In this document: positions 43,696-52,336 of the stretch, in pieces
Layout: each line of letters begins with the position of its first letter
Position numbering within the stretch: position 1 is the first letter of the stretch
Notes under the pieces: generated by a model
What the model was told of the DNA's origin: nothing
What the model saw: the letters and a program-made list of their open reading frames with translations, nothing else
Database searches by the model: none
From: Lentzea sp. NBRC 102530
GTDB taxonomy: Bacteria > Actinomycetota > Actinomycetes > Mycobacteriales > Pseudonocardiaceae
Assembly: GCF_030269365.1 (NCBI RefSeq)
Contig: NZ_BSTF01000003.1
Span: forward strand, 186,001 to 250,000
Direction of reading: 5' to 3'
DNA: 64,000 bases
Position numbers and translations under genes: made by a program

Positions 43696-44669
43696 CCGCG
43701 AACCCCCGAATCCTGCTCGTCGGCACCGGCACGATGGGCTCGCTGCACGCCCGCGTGCTCGCCGGGTCCGACCGCTGCGACCTGGTCCGCGTGGCCGAGC
43801 CCCGCGAAGAGGCCGGCCGTGCGATCGCCGAGCGCTACGACGCGCAGTGGAGCCCGGAGATCGGCGACCTGTCCGACGTGGACGCCGTCGTCATCGCCGC
43901 CGCGACCGAGTTCCACCACGGTCTCGCGCTCGAGGTCCTGAACCAGGACAAGCCGCTGCTCATCGAGAAGCCCGTCTGCCCCGGCATCGAGGCGTCCGAA
44001 GAGGTCGTGGCGCTGTCGGCGAAGCGCGACGTGCCGTTGATGTGCGGTCTGCTGGAGCGCTACAACCCGGCCGTCCTCACCGCACTGTCCCTCGTGGACA
44101 ACCCGGTGCACGTCACCGCGACGCGCCACTCCCCGTACGCGCCGCGCATCCGCACGGGCGTCTCGTGGGACCTCCTGGTGCACGACGTCGACCTCGCGAT
44201 CCGCGTGTTCGGCGGCCAGGACCCGACGCACGTCCAGGGCACGTTCGGCTACTTCCACCCCACCTCGGTGCAGGGCGCCGAGGACGTGGCGGAGACGGTG
44301 CTCGGCTTCTCCGACGGCGGCCTCGCCACCGTGTCCGCGAGCCGCATCGGCCAGCGCAAGGTCCGGTCGCTCACGATCACCGAGGTCGACCGCCTGATCG
44401 AGGCCGACCTGCTGCGCCGCGACGTGACGATCTACCGCCACGTCTCGAACGACGCCGCCACGCCGGACGGCCGCGGCTACCGCCAGCAGTCGATCATCGA
44501 GATCCCCGAGCTCGTCTCGGCCCGCGAGCCGCTGGCCGCCCAGCTCGACCACTTCCTCGACATCGTCGCCGGCGAGGCCGACGCGGACGCTGAGCGCTCC
44601 GCGATCCTTCCGTCACACCGCGTTGTGGCGAAGGTGTTCGACCAGCGGCCCCAGGCCGCACGCGTCTGA
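43692..44669 (+). CDS. Gfo/Idh/MocA family sugar dehydrogenase
   Basis: A 325-residue NAD(P)-dependent oxidoreductase. The Rossmann motif is LLVGTGTMGSLHA, the conserved EKP triplet is in LIEKPVCPG, and HDVDLAIRVFG carries the catalytic His. It starts at a GTG overlapping the aminotransferase stop (GTGA). It likely oxidises a nucleotide sugar at C3 to provide the keto substrate for that aminotransferase. A strong terminator follows, making a two-gene operon. Confidence 0.86.
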   Translation: MTANPRILLVGTGTMGSLHARVLAGSDRCDLVRVAEPREEAGRAIAERYDAQWSPEIGDLSDVDAVVIAAATEFHHGLALEVLNQDKPLLIEKPVCPGIEASEEVVALSAKRDVPLMCGLLERYNPAVLTALSLVDNPVHVTATRHSPYAPRIRTGVSWDLLVHDVDLAIRVFGGQDPTHVQGTFGYFHPTSVQGAEDVAETVLGFSDGGLATVSASRIGQRKVRSLTITEVDRLIEADLLRRDVTIYRHVSNDAATPDGRGYRQQSIIEIPELVSAREPLAAQLDHFLDIVAGEADADAERSAILPSHRVVAKVFDQRPQAARV

Positions 44670-44683
44670 TCGGGTGAAACGAC

Positions 44684-44728
44684 GGCCGGAACGCGCTTGA
44701 TCAGCGCGTTTCGGCCTTCTTTTTGTTT
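44684..44728 (+). terminator. Intrinsic terminator of the aminotransferase operon
   Basis: GGCCGGAACGCGCT (44684-44697) pairs with AGCGCGTTTCGGCC (44703-44716) over a 5-base loop, then TTCTTTTTGTTT. A classical Rho-independent terminator, 14 bases past the stop. Confidence 0.93.
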
Positions 44729-44838
44729 CGGGGCGGATACGTTTTCGTCACGACGCGAAGTTGCGGCAAACGCCGCATCGTCCTCCAGCGACTCGCACAT
44801 ACCAGGTCACCGCCTGGGCGAGCGCATAGGGGGATTTC

Positions 44839-46875
44839 ATGGCGTACGACCAGCACCAGAGATTCGTGCAGTTCGTTCCCGGGGGGAACGGCGTCATCTA
44901 CGCGATCCAGTCGGACGGCAAGCTGCTCAGATACGAGCACGCGGGCTGGCTGACCGGGACGGCGTCGTGGGCGAACGGCGCGGGGGCGCAGATCGGCGAC
45001 GGCTTCCAGCAGTTCCGGACCGTCTTCGCGGCGGCGGACGGCCAGATCTTCGGCGTCACCGAGAGCGGTGACCTGCGCTGGTACAAGCACCTCGGGGGCG
45101 GTGCCTGGCACGCGAACAGCGGCTCGACGATCCGGACGGGCCTGCAGGTCTACCCGCGCATCTTCGGCGGCTGGAACGGCGTCTTCTACGCCGTCGACAC
45201 CAACGGCAAGCTGCGCTGGTTCAAGTACCTCGCGGGCGACGGCACCAACTCGTGGCACGCCAACAGCGGCAACATCATCAGCAACAACAGCTGGAAGCCG
45301 TTCTACGAGCTGTGGGCCGACCCGAACGGCGTCATCTACGGCATCCACACCGGCAGCGACGTCCTGTACTGGTGGCGCTACACCTCCGGCGACGGCACCA
45401 ACGGCACGTGGGTGAACAACGGCACCGCGTACGCCATCGGCAGCGGCTGGGGCGACGACACCCAGAAGACGTGGCTGTCCAACACCAACGGCACGCACTA
45501 CCTCGTGTGGCTCGACGGCTCCACGACGCCCGGCTTCGACGACAAGCTGATGTGGTTCCGGCTGCTCAACTCCGAGACCATCAGCGGCAACCTCACCGGC
45601 CAGTGGGTCAACGGCGGCGCACCGCTGCAGGTCGGGTCCGGCTTCAGCATCGAGAAGACCGCGGCGCTGCAGGGCTACGCGAGCGACACCAGCCCCCGCC
45701 CCGGCTACCCGCAGAACTTCCGGGTCTCCAGCACGTTCACGACCGTCGAGGCCACCATCGAACGCCTCGCCGTGCCGGGCCAGACCGCCGGCACCGTCGT
45801 GTGGGGCCCGGTCTCGGCCGCGGGCACGATGCAGCCCGTGCCCGGCGACTACCGGTCGGGCGGCTGCGACTGGGCGAACACGTTCACGATGACCATCCCC
45901 GCGGGCTGGAAGTCCGGCGCGTACGTCTGCCGGCTGCGCGGAGTGCTCAACGGCGTCCAGCACCTGCGCTACGACATCCCGTTCGCCGTGAAGCCGCCCG
46001 CGCCGGTGGCCAAGCTCGCGGTCATCCTGCCCACGAACACCTACAACGCCTACAACACGTGGGGCGGCCACAACAACTACACGACCCAGGGACAGCTTGG
46101 GGTGCAACGGGTCTGCACCTCGTACCGTCCCAACAACGCCGTGTGGACCAACGACCGCGCCATCATGAGCCACACCTACTACTCGGACCTGTTGCTGCTG
46201 CGGTGGATGGTCGCGAACAACATCGAGTTCGACCTCTACCAGGACGGCGACCTCGACGCCGACGGCACGTGGCTCCCGCAGTACAAGGGACTCGTGCTCG
46301 GCAGCCACTCCGAGTACTGGTCGCAGCTCATGAAGGACCGGCTCGACACCTACCTGTCGAACGGCGGCCGGGTGATCAACACCGGTGGCAACACGTTGTT
46401 CGCCAAGGTCTCGTGGAACGCGGCCGGGGACGCGGTGATCTTCCGTGCCGCCAACGGTTCCCAGACCGGGAACTGGTTCGCGAACCTCGGCCAGCCGGGC
46501 GCGGACGTCCTCGGCGCCGACTGGGACAGCTCGGAGTTCCTGACGTTCGGCGCCTACGAGACCCTGCTGCCGGCGCACGCGTTCCTGTCCGGCTGCGGGC
46601 TCGCGCTGGGCGGCACGTTCGGTGCGGCGTCGTACAACATCGCCGGCAGCGGGTGGGAGACCGACCGGTGCCCGACCCCGCCCAAGGCCGGGACGGAGAT
46701 CATCGCCGTGGGCAACAACAGCGGCGGGCAGAACGGCGGCCACATGTACAAGTGGACGCGGCCCGGCGGCGGCTGGGTGTTCAGCGCCGGGTCGATCGCG
46801 TTCAACGGCACGCTGGCCGTGGACGCGGTGGCGTCGAAGGTCCTGCTGAACGTGCTGACGGCAGCGGCTCTGTAG
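44839..46875 (+). CDS. Tachylectin-2-like beta-propeller fused to an N,N-dimethylformamidase beta-subunit-like domain
   Basis: A 678-residue protein. Residues about 10-245 hold five repeats of about 45 residues with the recurring phrase (G-V-I-Y-A/G-I)-x-(S/T)-x-G-x-L-x-W-(Y/F)-(K/R)-(H/Y), the blade signature of tachylectin-2, which binds GlcNAc/GalNAc. Residues about 290-678 match the N,N-dimethylformamidase beta-subunit-like domain (VILPTNTYNAYNTWGGHNNY, LVLGSHSEYWSQLMKDRLDTYLSNGGRVIN, EFLTFGAYETL). The ATG at 44839 follows GGGGG. The N-terminus (MAYDQHQRFVQ) is not a signal peptide, although lectins of this type usually act outside cells. Function unknown; perhaps cleavage of an amide on an amino sugar. 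Confidence 0.75.
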   Translation: MAYDQHQRFVQFVPGGNGVIYAIQSDGKLLRYEHAGWLTGTASWANGAGAQIGDGFQQFRTVFAAADGQIFGVTESGDLRWYKHLGGGAWHANSGSTIRTGLQVYPRIFGGWNGVFYAVDTNGKLRWFKYLAGDGTNSWHANSGNIISNNSWKPFYELWADPNGVIYGIHTGSDVLYWWRYTSGDGTNGTWVNNGTAYAIGSGWGDDTQKTWLSNTNGTHYLVWLDGSTTPGFDDKLMWFRLLNSETISGNLTGQWVNGGAPLQVGSGFSIEKTAALQGYASDTSPRPGYPQNFRVSSTFTTVEATIERLAVPGQTAGTVVWGPVSAAGTMQPVPGDYRSGGCDWANTFTMTIPAGWKSGAYVCRLRGVLNGVQHLRYDIPFAVKPPAPVAKLAVILPTNTYNAYNTWGGHNNYTTQGQLGVQRVCTSYRPNNAVWTNDRAIMSHTYYSDLLLLRWMVANNIEFDLYQDGDLDADGTWLPQYKGLVLGSHSEYWSQLMKDRLDTYLSNGGRVINTGGNTLFAKVSWNAAGDAVIFRAANGSQTGNWFANLGQPGADVLGADWDSSEFLTFGAYETLLPAHAFLSGCGLALGGTFGAASYNIAGSGWETDRCPTPPKAGTEIIAVGNNSGGQNGGHMYKWTRPGGGWVFSAGSIAFNGTLAVDAVASKVLLNVLTAAAL

Positions 46876-46890
46876 GACCACCCCCAGGGG

Positions 46891-46954
46891 CCGGGCCGAC
46901 TCCCCTCACGGCCCGGTGCGGGTGACCGGCTTGTCCGCGCGACAGGCCGGTCAT
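46891..46954. terminator. Two hairpins in the convergent gap after the lectin-fusion gene
   Basis: CCGGGCCG (46891-46898) pairs with CGGCCCGG (46909-46916). A second, longer stem, GTGACCGGCTTGTC (46922-46935) with GACAGGCCGGTCAT (46941-46954), has two G-U pairs. They end transcription from the lectin-fusion gene on one side and the acetyltransferase operon on the other. Confidence 0.72.
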
Positions 46955-46959
46955 CCGGC

Positions 46960-47604
46960 TCAGGCCTCTTCGGTCTTGTCCGCCTTGACGAACTCGCCGG
47001 CGGGCGCGCCCCACACCACGGTGTCGCCGCGCTCCTCGGCGAGTTCGCGGCGGCGCTTGTTCTCCGCGCGCACCCGCTCGATCTCGGAGTCGATGTACTC
47101 CTGCTCGTACTTCTGGAAGACGCGCGCGGGGTTGCCGGCCACCAGGGAACGGGCCGGGACGTCCTTCGCCACCACGGACAGCGGCTGGACGGTGGCGAAG
47201 TCGCCGATGGTCACGCCCGGCATGATCACGCTGTTGCCGCCGATGAAGCAGCCCTTGCCGATGCGGACCGGCTTGCGCTCGATCAGGTCGCTGCCGGAGT
47301 GGTTCTCCAGCGCCATGTTCGCGAGCCAGCTGGAGTGCGTGAAGATCAGGCAGTTGAGGCCGATCGAGGTGTGCTCGCCGATCTCCATGCCGCCGCTCGC
47401 GTCGAGCACGGCGCCCTCGCCGATCCAGCAGTGGTCGCCGATGGTCAGCTGGTCCGGGCTGATCACCTTGGCGCGCTCGCGGATCCGGGTGGTCTCGGGC
47501 AGGCCGTAGAGCGCGGCCCGCTCGGAGTCGTTCATGTACTGCCCGACGAGGTCGGTGAGGATGTGCTTGCGGAGGCGGTTGCTCCGCTCGTCGTCGAAGA
47601 ACAT
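46960..47604 (-). CDS. Left-handed beta-helix O-acetyltransferase (WbbJ/maltose-acetyltransferase-like)
   Basis: A 214-residue hexapeptide-repeat acetyltransferase. Repeats run from about residue 52 to 150 (LTIGDHCWIGEGAVLDASG, IGEHTSIGLNCLIFTHS, IGKGCFIGGNSVIMPGVTIG), ending in VVAKDVPARSLVAGNPARVF, the acetyl-CoA side signature. A charged helical tail follows. It would acetylate a sugar hydroxyl or amino group. The ATG overlaps the stop of the glycosyltransferase gene (TGATG), so the two act on the same glycan. Confidence 0.82.
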   Translation of the reverse strand: MFFDDERSNRLRKHILTDLVGQYMNDSERAALYGLPETTRIRERAKVISPDQLTIGDHCWIGEGAVLDASGGMEIGEHTSIGLNCLIFTHSSWLANMALENHSGSDLIERKPVRIGKGCFIGGNSVIMPGVTIGDFATVQPLSVVAKDVPARSLVAGNPARVFQKYEQEYIDSEIERVRAENKRRRELAEERGDTVVWGAPAGEFVKADKTEEA

Positions 47605-48803
47605 CAGCGCGTACCTGCCGGGGTCGGAGCGGTCATCAGGTCGAACACGGCGAGGTGCTTGTCCGTCACCACGTCGAGCGTGAAGTCGGCGAGCACCACG
47701 TCCCGCTGCCTGGCGGCGATCCGCTCCCGCTCGGCCGGGTCGTCGAGCAACCGGGTCAACGTCGCCGCGAGGTCGTCCGCGTCGTCGGGACGAACCAGCA
47801 GCGCGTTGTCCCAGTCGCGCAGCTCCACCCAGGGGAAGTTCGTCTCGCGCACGGCGCAGACGGTCGCTTTGCCGACCGCCATCGCCTCCAGACTCGCAGT
47901 GCCACACCCTATGCCCTGCAAGTCGTGGGCGACGACATCGGCCTCCGCCAGGTAGGCGGGCACCTCACCGCGGTGGACGGGGCCGGTGGTGACGAACGCG
48001 TCCCGCACGCCGAGCTTCTCGGCGAGCTTGAGGAACCTGTCGTAGTAGACCTGGCCCACGACCAGGACCTTGGCCTTCGGGTGCTTCTCCAGCACTGCGG
48101 GCATGGCCTTGACCAGCGACAACCGGTTGCGCAGCGGGATGACGTGGCCGAGCGAGACGATCAACGGTGCGGCGCGCAGGTCGTGCCGCTCGCGGACGTC
48201 GATCGGCGGCCGGGCGCTCAGTTCGCGGGGGTCGACGGCGACCGGGATGTGGTCGAACTCTCCCTCGGACGCCCCGTAGCGGCGCTGGCAGTAGGCCGCC
48301 GCCATCTCGTCCATGATCACGTAGCGCGGCCGGTAGCGACGCAGGACAGGACGCACCAGGAAGCGGTCGAGGAAGCGGAAGAACAGCGAGTAGAACCACG
48401 CCGTGCTTTCCAGTCGCGTGTGGACGGACAACAGCACGGGAACGTTGCGGCGACGGGCGTACGCGCCGCTGATCCAGCTCAGGTCCAGGAACTGGCCGTG
48501 CTGGTGGATGACGTCCGGCCGGAAGTCGTCGAGCACGCGGAAGACGCGGCGGACGTTCGAGGGGCGGGACGCGAAGGTGATGTCGAAGTCGATCGAGAGG
48601 CCGAGCTTGGGCATTCCGAACGCCGGTAACCGGTGCACCCGGTAGCCGCCGACCTCTTCTTCGGCCGGGGCGTCGCGGTAGGCGGCGGTCAGCACGACGA
48701 CCTCGTGCCCACGCGCGACGAACTCCCTGGCCAGCGATTCCGCGAGGTGCGCGCTCCCTCCCACCCGAGGCGGGAAGAAGTTGTTCACGACCGCGATGCG
48801 CAC
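47604..48803 (-). CDS. GT4 family glycosyltransferase
   Basis: About 399 residues with a GT-B fold. The N-terminal domain opens with IAVVNNFFPPRVGGSAHLAESLAREF, and the donor domain has PLIVSLGHVIPLRNR and, near the end, a GIGCGTASLEAMAVGKATV segment equivalent to the EX7E region of GT4 retaining enzymes. The GTG at 48803 has GGAG 9 bases upstream; a TTG at 48818 is less likely. The enzyme probably adds one sugar, perhaps the amino sugar made by the neighbouring genes, to a lipid-linked or wall glycan. Confidence 0.82.
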   Translation of the reverse strand: MRIAVVNNFFPPRVGGSAHLAESLAREFVARGHEVVVLTAAYRDAPAEEEVGGYRVHRLPAFGMPKLGLSIDFDITFASRPSNVRRVFRVLDDFRPDVIHQHGQFLDLSWISGAYARRRNVPVLLSVHTRLESTAWFYSLFFRFLDRFLVRPVLRRYRPRYVIMDEMAAAYCQRRYGASEGEFDHIPVAVDPRELSARPPIDVRERHDLRAAPLIVSLGHVIPLRNRLSLVKAMPAVLEKHPKAKVLVVGQVYYDRFLKLAEKLGVRDAFVTTGPVHRGEVPAYLAEADVVAHDLQGIGCGTASLEAMAVGKATVCAVRETNFPWVELRDWDNALLVRPDDADDLAATLTRLLDDPAERERIAARQRDVVLADFTLDVVTDKHLAVFDLMTAPTPAGTR

Positions 48804-48875
48804 CTGGGCAGGCTCCAATCCGCTTCCCGTGGACGCGGCCGGGTTGCCGCGCCCACGTTGTTCGGTCGCCGAGCG

Positions 48876-49817
48876 TCAGCTGGAGGCGCTGAGCTTCACC
48901 AGCTCGGTCATCCCGTCCTCGACGGAGATGGTCGGCTCCCAGCCGAGCACCTCCTTGGCGCGGGTGATGTCCGCGGCACGACGGGAGACGAGCACGTCGC
49001 GCGGGTTGAACTGCGGCTCGACGTCCACGCCGACCGCGTTGATCAGGATCTTGGCCAGGTCGGCGACCGTGGTGTCGATACCCGTTCCGATGTTGACCGG
49101 AACGTTGTCCTTCTCGGACTCCAGCGCCGCGACGACGGAACGCGCGATGTCGGTGACGTGGATGAAGTCCATCGACTGCTCGCCCTTGCCGTCGATGACC
49201 GGCGGCAGGCCCTGGCGGAGGCGGTTGACGAAGTGGTTGATCACCGAGGTGTAGTACGCGGTGGTCTTCTGGCCGGGGCCGTAGACGTTGAAGAAGCGCA
49301 GGCCGACCCAGGACAGGCCCTTGGTCCGCTCGTAGAAGCCGAGCAGGTCCTCACCCGAGCGCTTGGCGATGCAGTACGGCGTGAGCGGCGAGAGCTCGTC
49401 GTCCTCGTGCATCGGCAGCTTCTTCGGGTCGCCGTACACCGAGGCGGACGACGCGAAGACGAGACGGCGCACCTTCTGGTCCGCGGCGGCGGCGAACACG
49501 TTGTGGTTGCCGACCATGTTGATGTCGACCGACTCGTACGGGTCCGCGACGCTCTTGTTGATGGAGACGGCGGCGAGGTGGATGACGCTCTCGCAGCCCT
49601 TCATCGCGTTCTGCACCGCACCGCCGTAGCGGACGTCCTGGTCGATGAGCTCGACGTTGCCCGTGTTCACCAGGGCCGCGACGGCGTCGCGGTCACCGCG
49701 GAACATGTTGTCGAAGATGCGGACCTTGTAGTCGCGCTCGAGCAGCATCGGGATGACGTGCATACCGATGAAGCCCGCGCCACCCGTGACGAAAACGGTG
49801 CGCTGGGACGAGGACAT
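48876..49817 (-). CDS. NAD-dependent nucleotide-sugar epimerase/dehydratase
   Basis: A 313-residue extended SDR. The NAD motif is VTGGAGFIGMHV, the catalytic SSASVYG and YCIAKRSGE give Ser-Tyr-Lys, and GLRFFNVYGPGQ is typical of UDP-glucose 4-epimerase-type enzymes. It starts at the ATG at 49817 after CAGGAG, 29 bases past the second DegT aminotransferase, so the two form an operon. It may epimerise or prepare the sugar for that aminotransferase; substrate not determinable. Confidence 0.88.
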   Translation of the reverse strand: MSSSQRTVFVTGGAGFIGMHVIPMLLERDYKVRIFDNMFRGDRDAVAALVNTGNVELIDQDVRYGGAVQNAMKGCESVIHLAAVSINKSVADPYESVDINMVGNHNVFAAAADQKVRRLVFASSASVYGDPKKLPMHEDDELSPLTPYCIAKRSGEDLLGFYERTKGLSWVGLRFFNVYGPGQKTTAYYTSVINHFVNRLRQGLPPVIDGKGEQSMDFIHVTDIARSVVAALESEKDNVPVNIGTGIDTTVADLAKILINAVGVDVEPQFNPRDVLVSRRAADITRAKEVLGWEPTISVEDGMTELVKLSASS

Positions 49818-49846
49818 GCGGGAACTCCTGTTGATGCTCGGGATCT

Positions 49847-50977
49847 CTAGCGGACGGTGCTCAGCACTTCGCGGAGGGTCTTGGCGACCCGCTCCACCTC
49901 GTCGTCGGTCAGGTTGGCGTGCATCGGGATCGCCAGGTGACGACGGAACAGGTCGGCGGACACCGGGCACGGCGTCGACTGGCCGTACACGGGCTGGACG
50001 TGCGAGGCGTACGTGCCGAAGTTGCACTGCACGCCGTTCTCCCGCAGGCCCTTGGCGACGGCGCCGCGGTCGATGCTCGCGTCGAGCGTGATGACGTAGG
50101 ACTGCCACGGGTGGACGCGGTCGTCCAGCGCCACCGGCAGGGTCACGCCCTCGAGGTCGCCCAGGAGCTGCTCGTAGCCCTTGGCCACGCGGGCGCGGTT
50201 CGCGAGCAGCGTCGGCAGCCGGTCGAGCTGCGCGAGCATGATGCCGGCCATGACGTCCGACATGCGGTAGTTGTAGCCCGCCTCGTTGAACGACGGCACC
50301 GGCAGGTCGTTCGAGCCCTCGCGGTTGATCGCGGGCTCGATGCCGTACGTGTGCATCTTGCGGGCCTTGGCGGCCCACTCGGCGTTGTTCGTGGTGAGCG
50401 CGCCGCCCTCACCGGCCGTGATGCCCTTGCGGCCGTGGAAGCTGAACGTCGCCATGTCGGCGAGGCTGCCGGCCGGGCGGCCCTTGTAGCTCGCGCCCGC
50501 GGAGCAGGCGCCGTCCTCGATCAGGAACAGGCCGTGCTTGTCCGCGATCGCGCGCAGCTCGTCGTAGTCGGCGGGCTGGCCGAACACGTCGACGGCGAGG
50601 ATGCCCACCGTGTTCGGCGTGATGGCCGCCTCGACCGCGGCGGGGTCGACGCTCCAGATGTCCGGGCGCACGTCGGCGAACACCGGCTTGGCGCCGGTCC
50701 ACACGACGGAGTGGCCCGTGGCGGGGAAGGTGTAGTCGCCGACGATGACCTCGTCACCCGGCTTCACGCCCATGACGTCGAGCGAGAGGTGCAGTGAGGC
50801 ACCGCAGTTGTTGGTCGCCAGCACGTGGTCGACACCCGCGACCTCGGCGAACCGCTGCTCGAACTTGTTGCAGGTCGGACCGGCACCGGAGAGCCAACCC
50901 GATTCGAAGACCGCGGCGACCGCCGCGAGCTCTTCCTCGCCCACCGTCGGCTGACCCAAAGCAATGCTGTCGGACAT
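49847..50977 (-). CDS. DegT/DnrJ/EryC1/StrS sugar aminotransferase, second copy
   Basis: A 376-residue PLP enzyme, clearly different from the one at 42598. Motifs: ATNNCGASLHLSLD, EDGACSAGASYKG (PLP-ring Asp) and FSFHGRKGITAGEGG with the Schiff-base lysine. The N-terminus (IALGQPTVGEEELAAVAAVFESGWLSGAGP) resembles PseC/ArnB-like and perosamine-type aminotransferases. Divergent from the lhgO gene across 108 bases. Together with the epimerase it suggests a second amino-sugar branch. Confidence 0.87.
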   Translation of the reverse strand: MSDSIALGQPTVGEEELAAVAAVFESGWLSGAGPTCNKFEQRFAEVAGVDHVLATNNCGASLHLSLDVMGVKPGDEVIVGDYTFPATGHSVVWTGAKPVFADVRPDIWSVDPAAVEAAITPNTVGILAVDVFGQPADYDELRAIADKHGLFLIEDGACSAGASYKGRPAGSLADMATFSFHGRKGITAGEGGALTTNNAEWAAKARKMHTYGIEPAINREGSNDLPVPSFNEAGYNYRMSDVMAGIMLAQLDRLPTLLANRARVAKGYEQLLGDLEGVTLPVALDDRVHPWQSYVITLDASIDRGAVAKGLRENGVQCNFGTYASHVQPVYGQSTPCPVSADLFRRHLAIPMHANLTDDEVERVAKTLREVLSTVR

Positions 50978-51085
50978 ACCTCTCCCTGGCTGGATGGCCG
51001 AAGTCTATAGGTGCCGGAGTCGATCACCGGCGCAGCCCCGTACTGTCCACATAACACGAGCGGACCCGGAAGACGAGGATTTGAC

Positions 51086-52279
51086 GTGCGACACATCGCG
51101 GTGATCGGTGGCGGGATCGTCGGCCTGGCGGTGGCCAACGAACTGGCCGGCCGTGGCCACCAGGTGACCGTCCTGGAGAAGGAATCGCACTGGGCGGCGC
51201 ACCAGACGGGGCACAACAGCAACGTCGTGCACGCCGGCCTGTACTACAAGCCGGGCTCGCTCAAGGCGAAGATGTCCGTGGCGGGCAACGCTTCCATCAT
51301 CGACTTCGCCAAGGAGCACGGCGTCCCCTACGAGGTCTGCGGCAAGCTCGTCGTGGCCACCTCCGAGGACGAGGTCCCGCGCCTCAACGTGCTCGCCGAG
51401 CGGGCCGAGGCGAACGGCGTCCCCGCCCGGATGATCTCCGCCGCGGAGGCTCGCGAGTACGAGCCCGAGGTCGCCACGGTCGCCGCGCTGCGGGTCGAGT
51501 CGACCGGCATCATCGACTTCCCGGCCGTGTGCCGCGCGCTGGTCCGCCTGCTCAACGCCCACGGCGCTGACCTGCGGTTGAACAGCCCGGTGCTGGGCAT
51601 CCGGCAGTCGCCGGCGGGTTCCGGTGTGGAATTGGCCACTCCGCAGGGGATCGTGCGGGCCGACGCGCTCGTGAACTGTGCCGGACTGCACAGCGACCGC
51701 ATCGCGCGGATGGCCGGTCTGGACCCCGCCGCGACGATCGTCCCGTTCCGCGGCGAGTACTTCGAGCTGACGCCGGAGCGGCGCGGCCTGGTGCGCGGCC
51801 TGATCTACCCGGTGCCGGACCCGACGCTGCCGTTCCTCGGCGTGCACCTGACCCGCATGCTCGACGGCAGTGTCCACGCCGGACCGAACGCCGTGCTCGC
51901 GTTGCGGCGCGAGGGCTACAAGTGGTCGCAGGTCTCCCCCGCCGACCTGTTCGAGGTCGCGAAGTTCCCGGGGACCTGGCGGCTGGCCCGCAAGTTCGCG
52001 AAGACCGGGCTCGAAGAGGTCGTGCGGTCGTTCTCCCGCAAGCGGTTCGCCGCGTCGCTTGCCCGGCTCGTGCCCGCCGTGCAGGAGGCCGACCTGGTCC
52101 GCGCCGAAGCCGGTGTGCGCGCCCAGGCGATGCTGCCGGACGGGTCGCTGGTGGACGACTTCCTGTTCGAGACCGCCGCCCGCCAGGTGCACGTGCTGAA
52201 CACGCCCTCGCCCGCGGCCACGTCGTCGCTGGAGATCGCGAAGCACGTGGCCGACGAGGCCGAGCTGTCGCTGAACTGA
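51086..52279 (+). CDS. lhgO: L-2-hydroxyglutarate oxidase (LhgO-like FAD oxidoreductase)
   Basis: A 397-residue FAD protein of the DAO family. The dinucleotide motif IGGGIVGLAVANEL is at the N-terminus, followed by the LhgO-type HNSNVVHAGLYYKPGSLKA, NCAGLHSDRIA and PFRGEYFEL. It oxidises L-2-hydroxyglutarate to 2-oxoglutarate, repairing a side product of central metabolism. The GTG at 51086 has GAGG 9 bases upstream. A strong bidirectional terminator follows. Confidence 0.88.
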   Translation: MRHIAVIGGGIVGLAVANELAGRGHQVTVLEKESHWAAHQTGHNSNVVHAGLYYKPGSLKAKMSVAGNASIIDFAKEHGVPYEVCGKLVVATSEDEVPRLNVLAERAEANGVPARMISAAEAREYEPEVATVAALRVESTGIIDFPAVCRALVRLLNAHGADLRLNSPVLGIRQSPAGSGVELATPQGIVRADALVNCAGLHSDRIARMAGLDPAATIVPFRGEYFELTPERRGLVRGLIYPVPDPTLPFLGVHLTRMLDGSVHAGPNAVLALRREGYKWSQVSPADLFEVAKFPGTWRLARKFAKTGLEEVVRSFSRKRFAASLARLVPAVQEADLVRAEAGVRAQAMLPDGSLVDDFLFETAARQVHVLNTPSPAATSSLEIAKHVADEAELSLN

Positions 52280-52291
52280 CCTGAGACGCGA

Positions 52292-52326
52292 AACGGCGGG
52301 GGTTCCTGGTCGGAACCCCCGCCGTT
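52292..52326. terminator. Bidirectional terminator between lhgO and serS
   Basis: AACGGCGGGGGTTCC (52292-52306) pairs perfectly with its complement at 52312-52326 around TGGTC, with CTTCGTC after it on the plus strand. It serves the convergent lhgO and serS genes. Confidence 0.9.
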
Positions 52327-52336
52327 CTTCGTCGGG

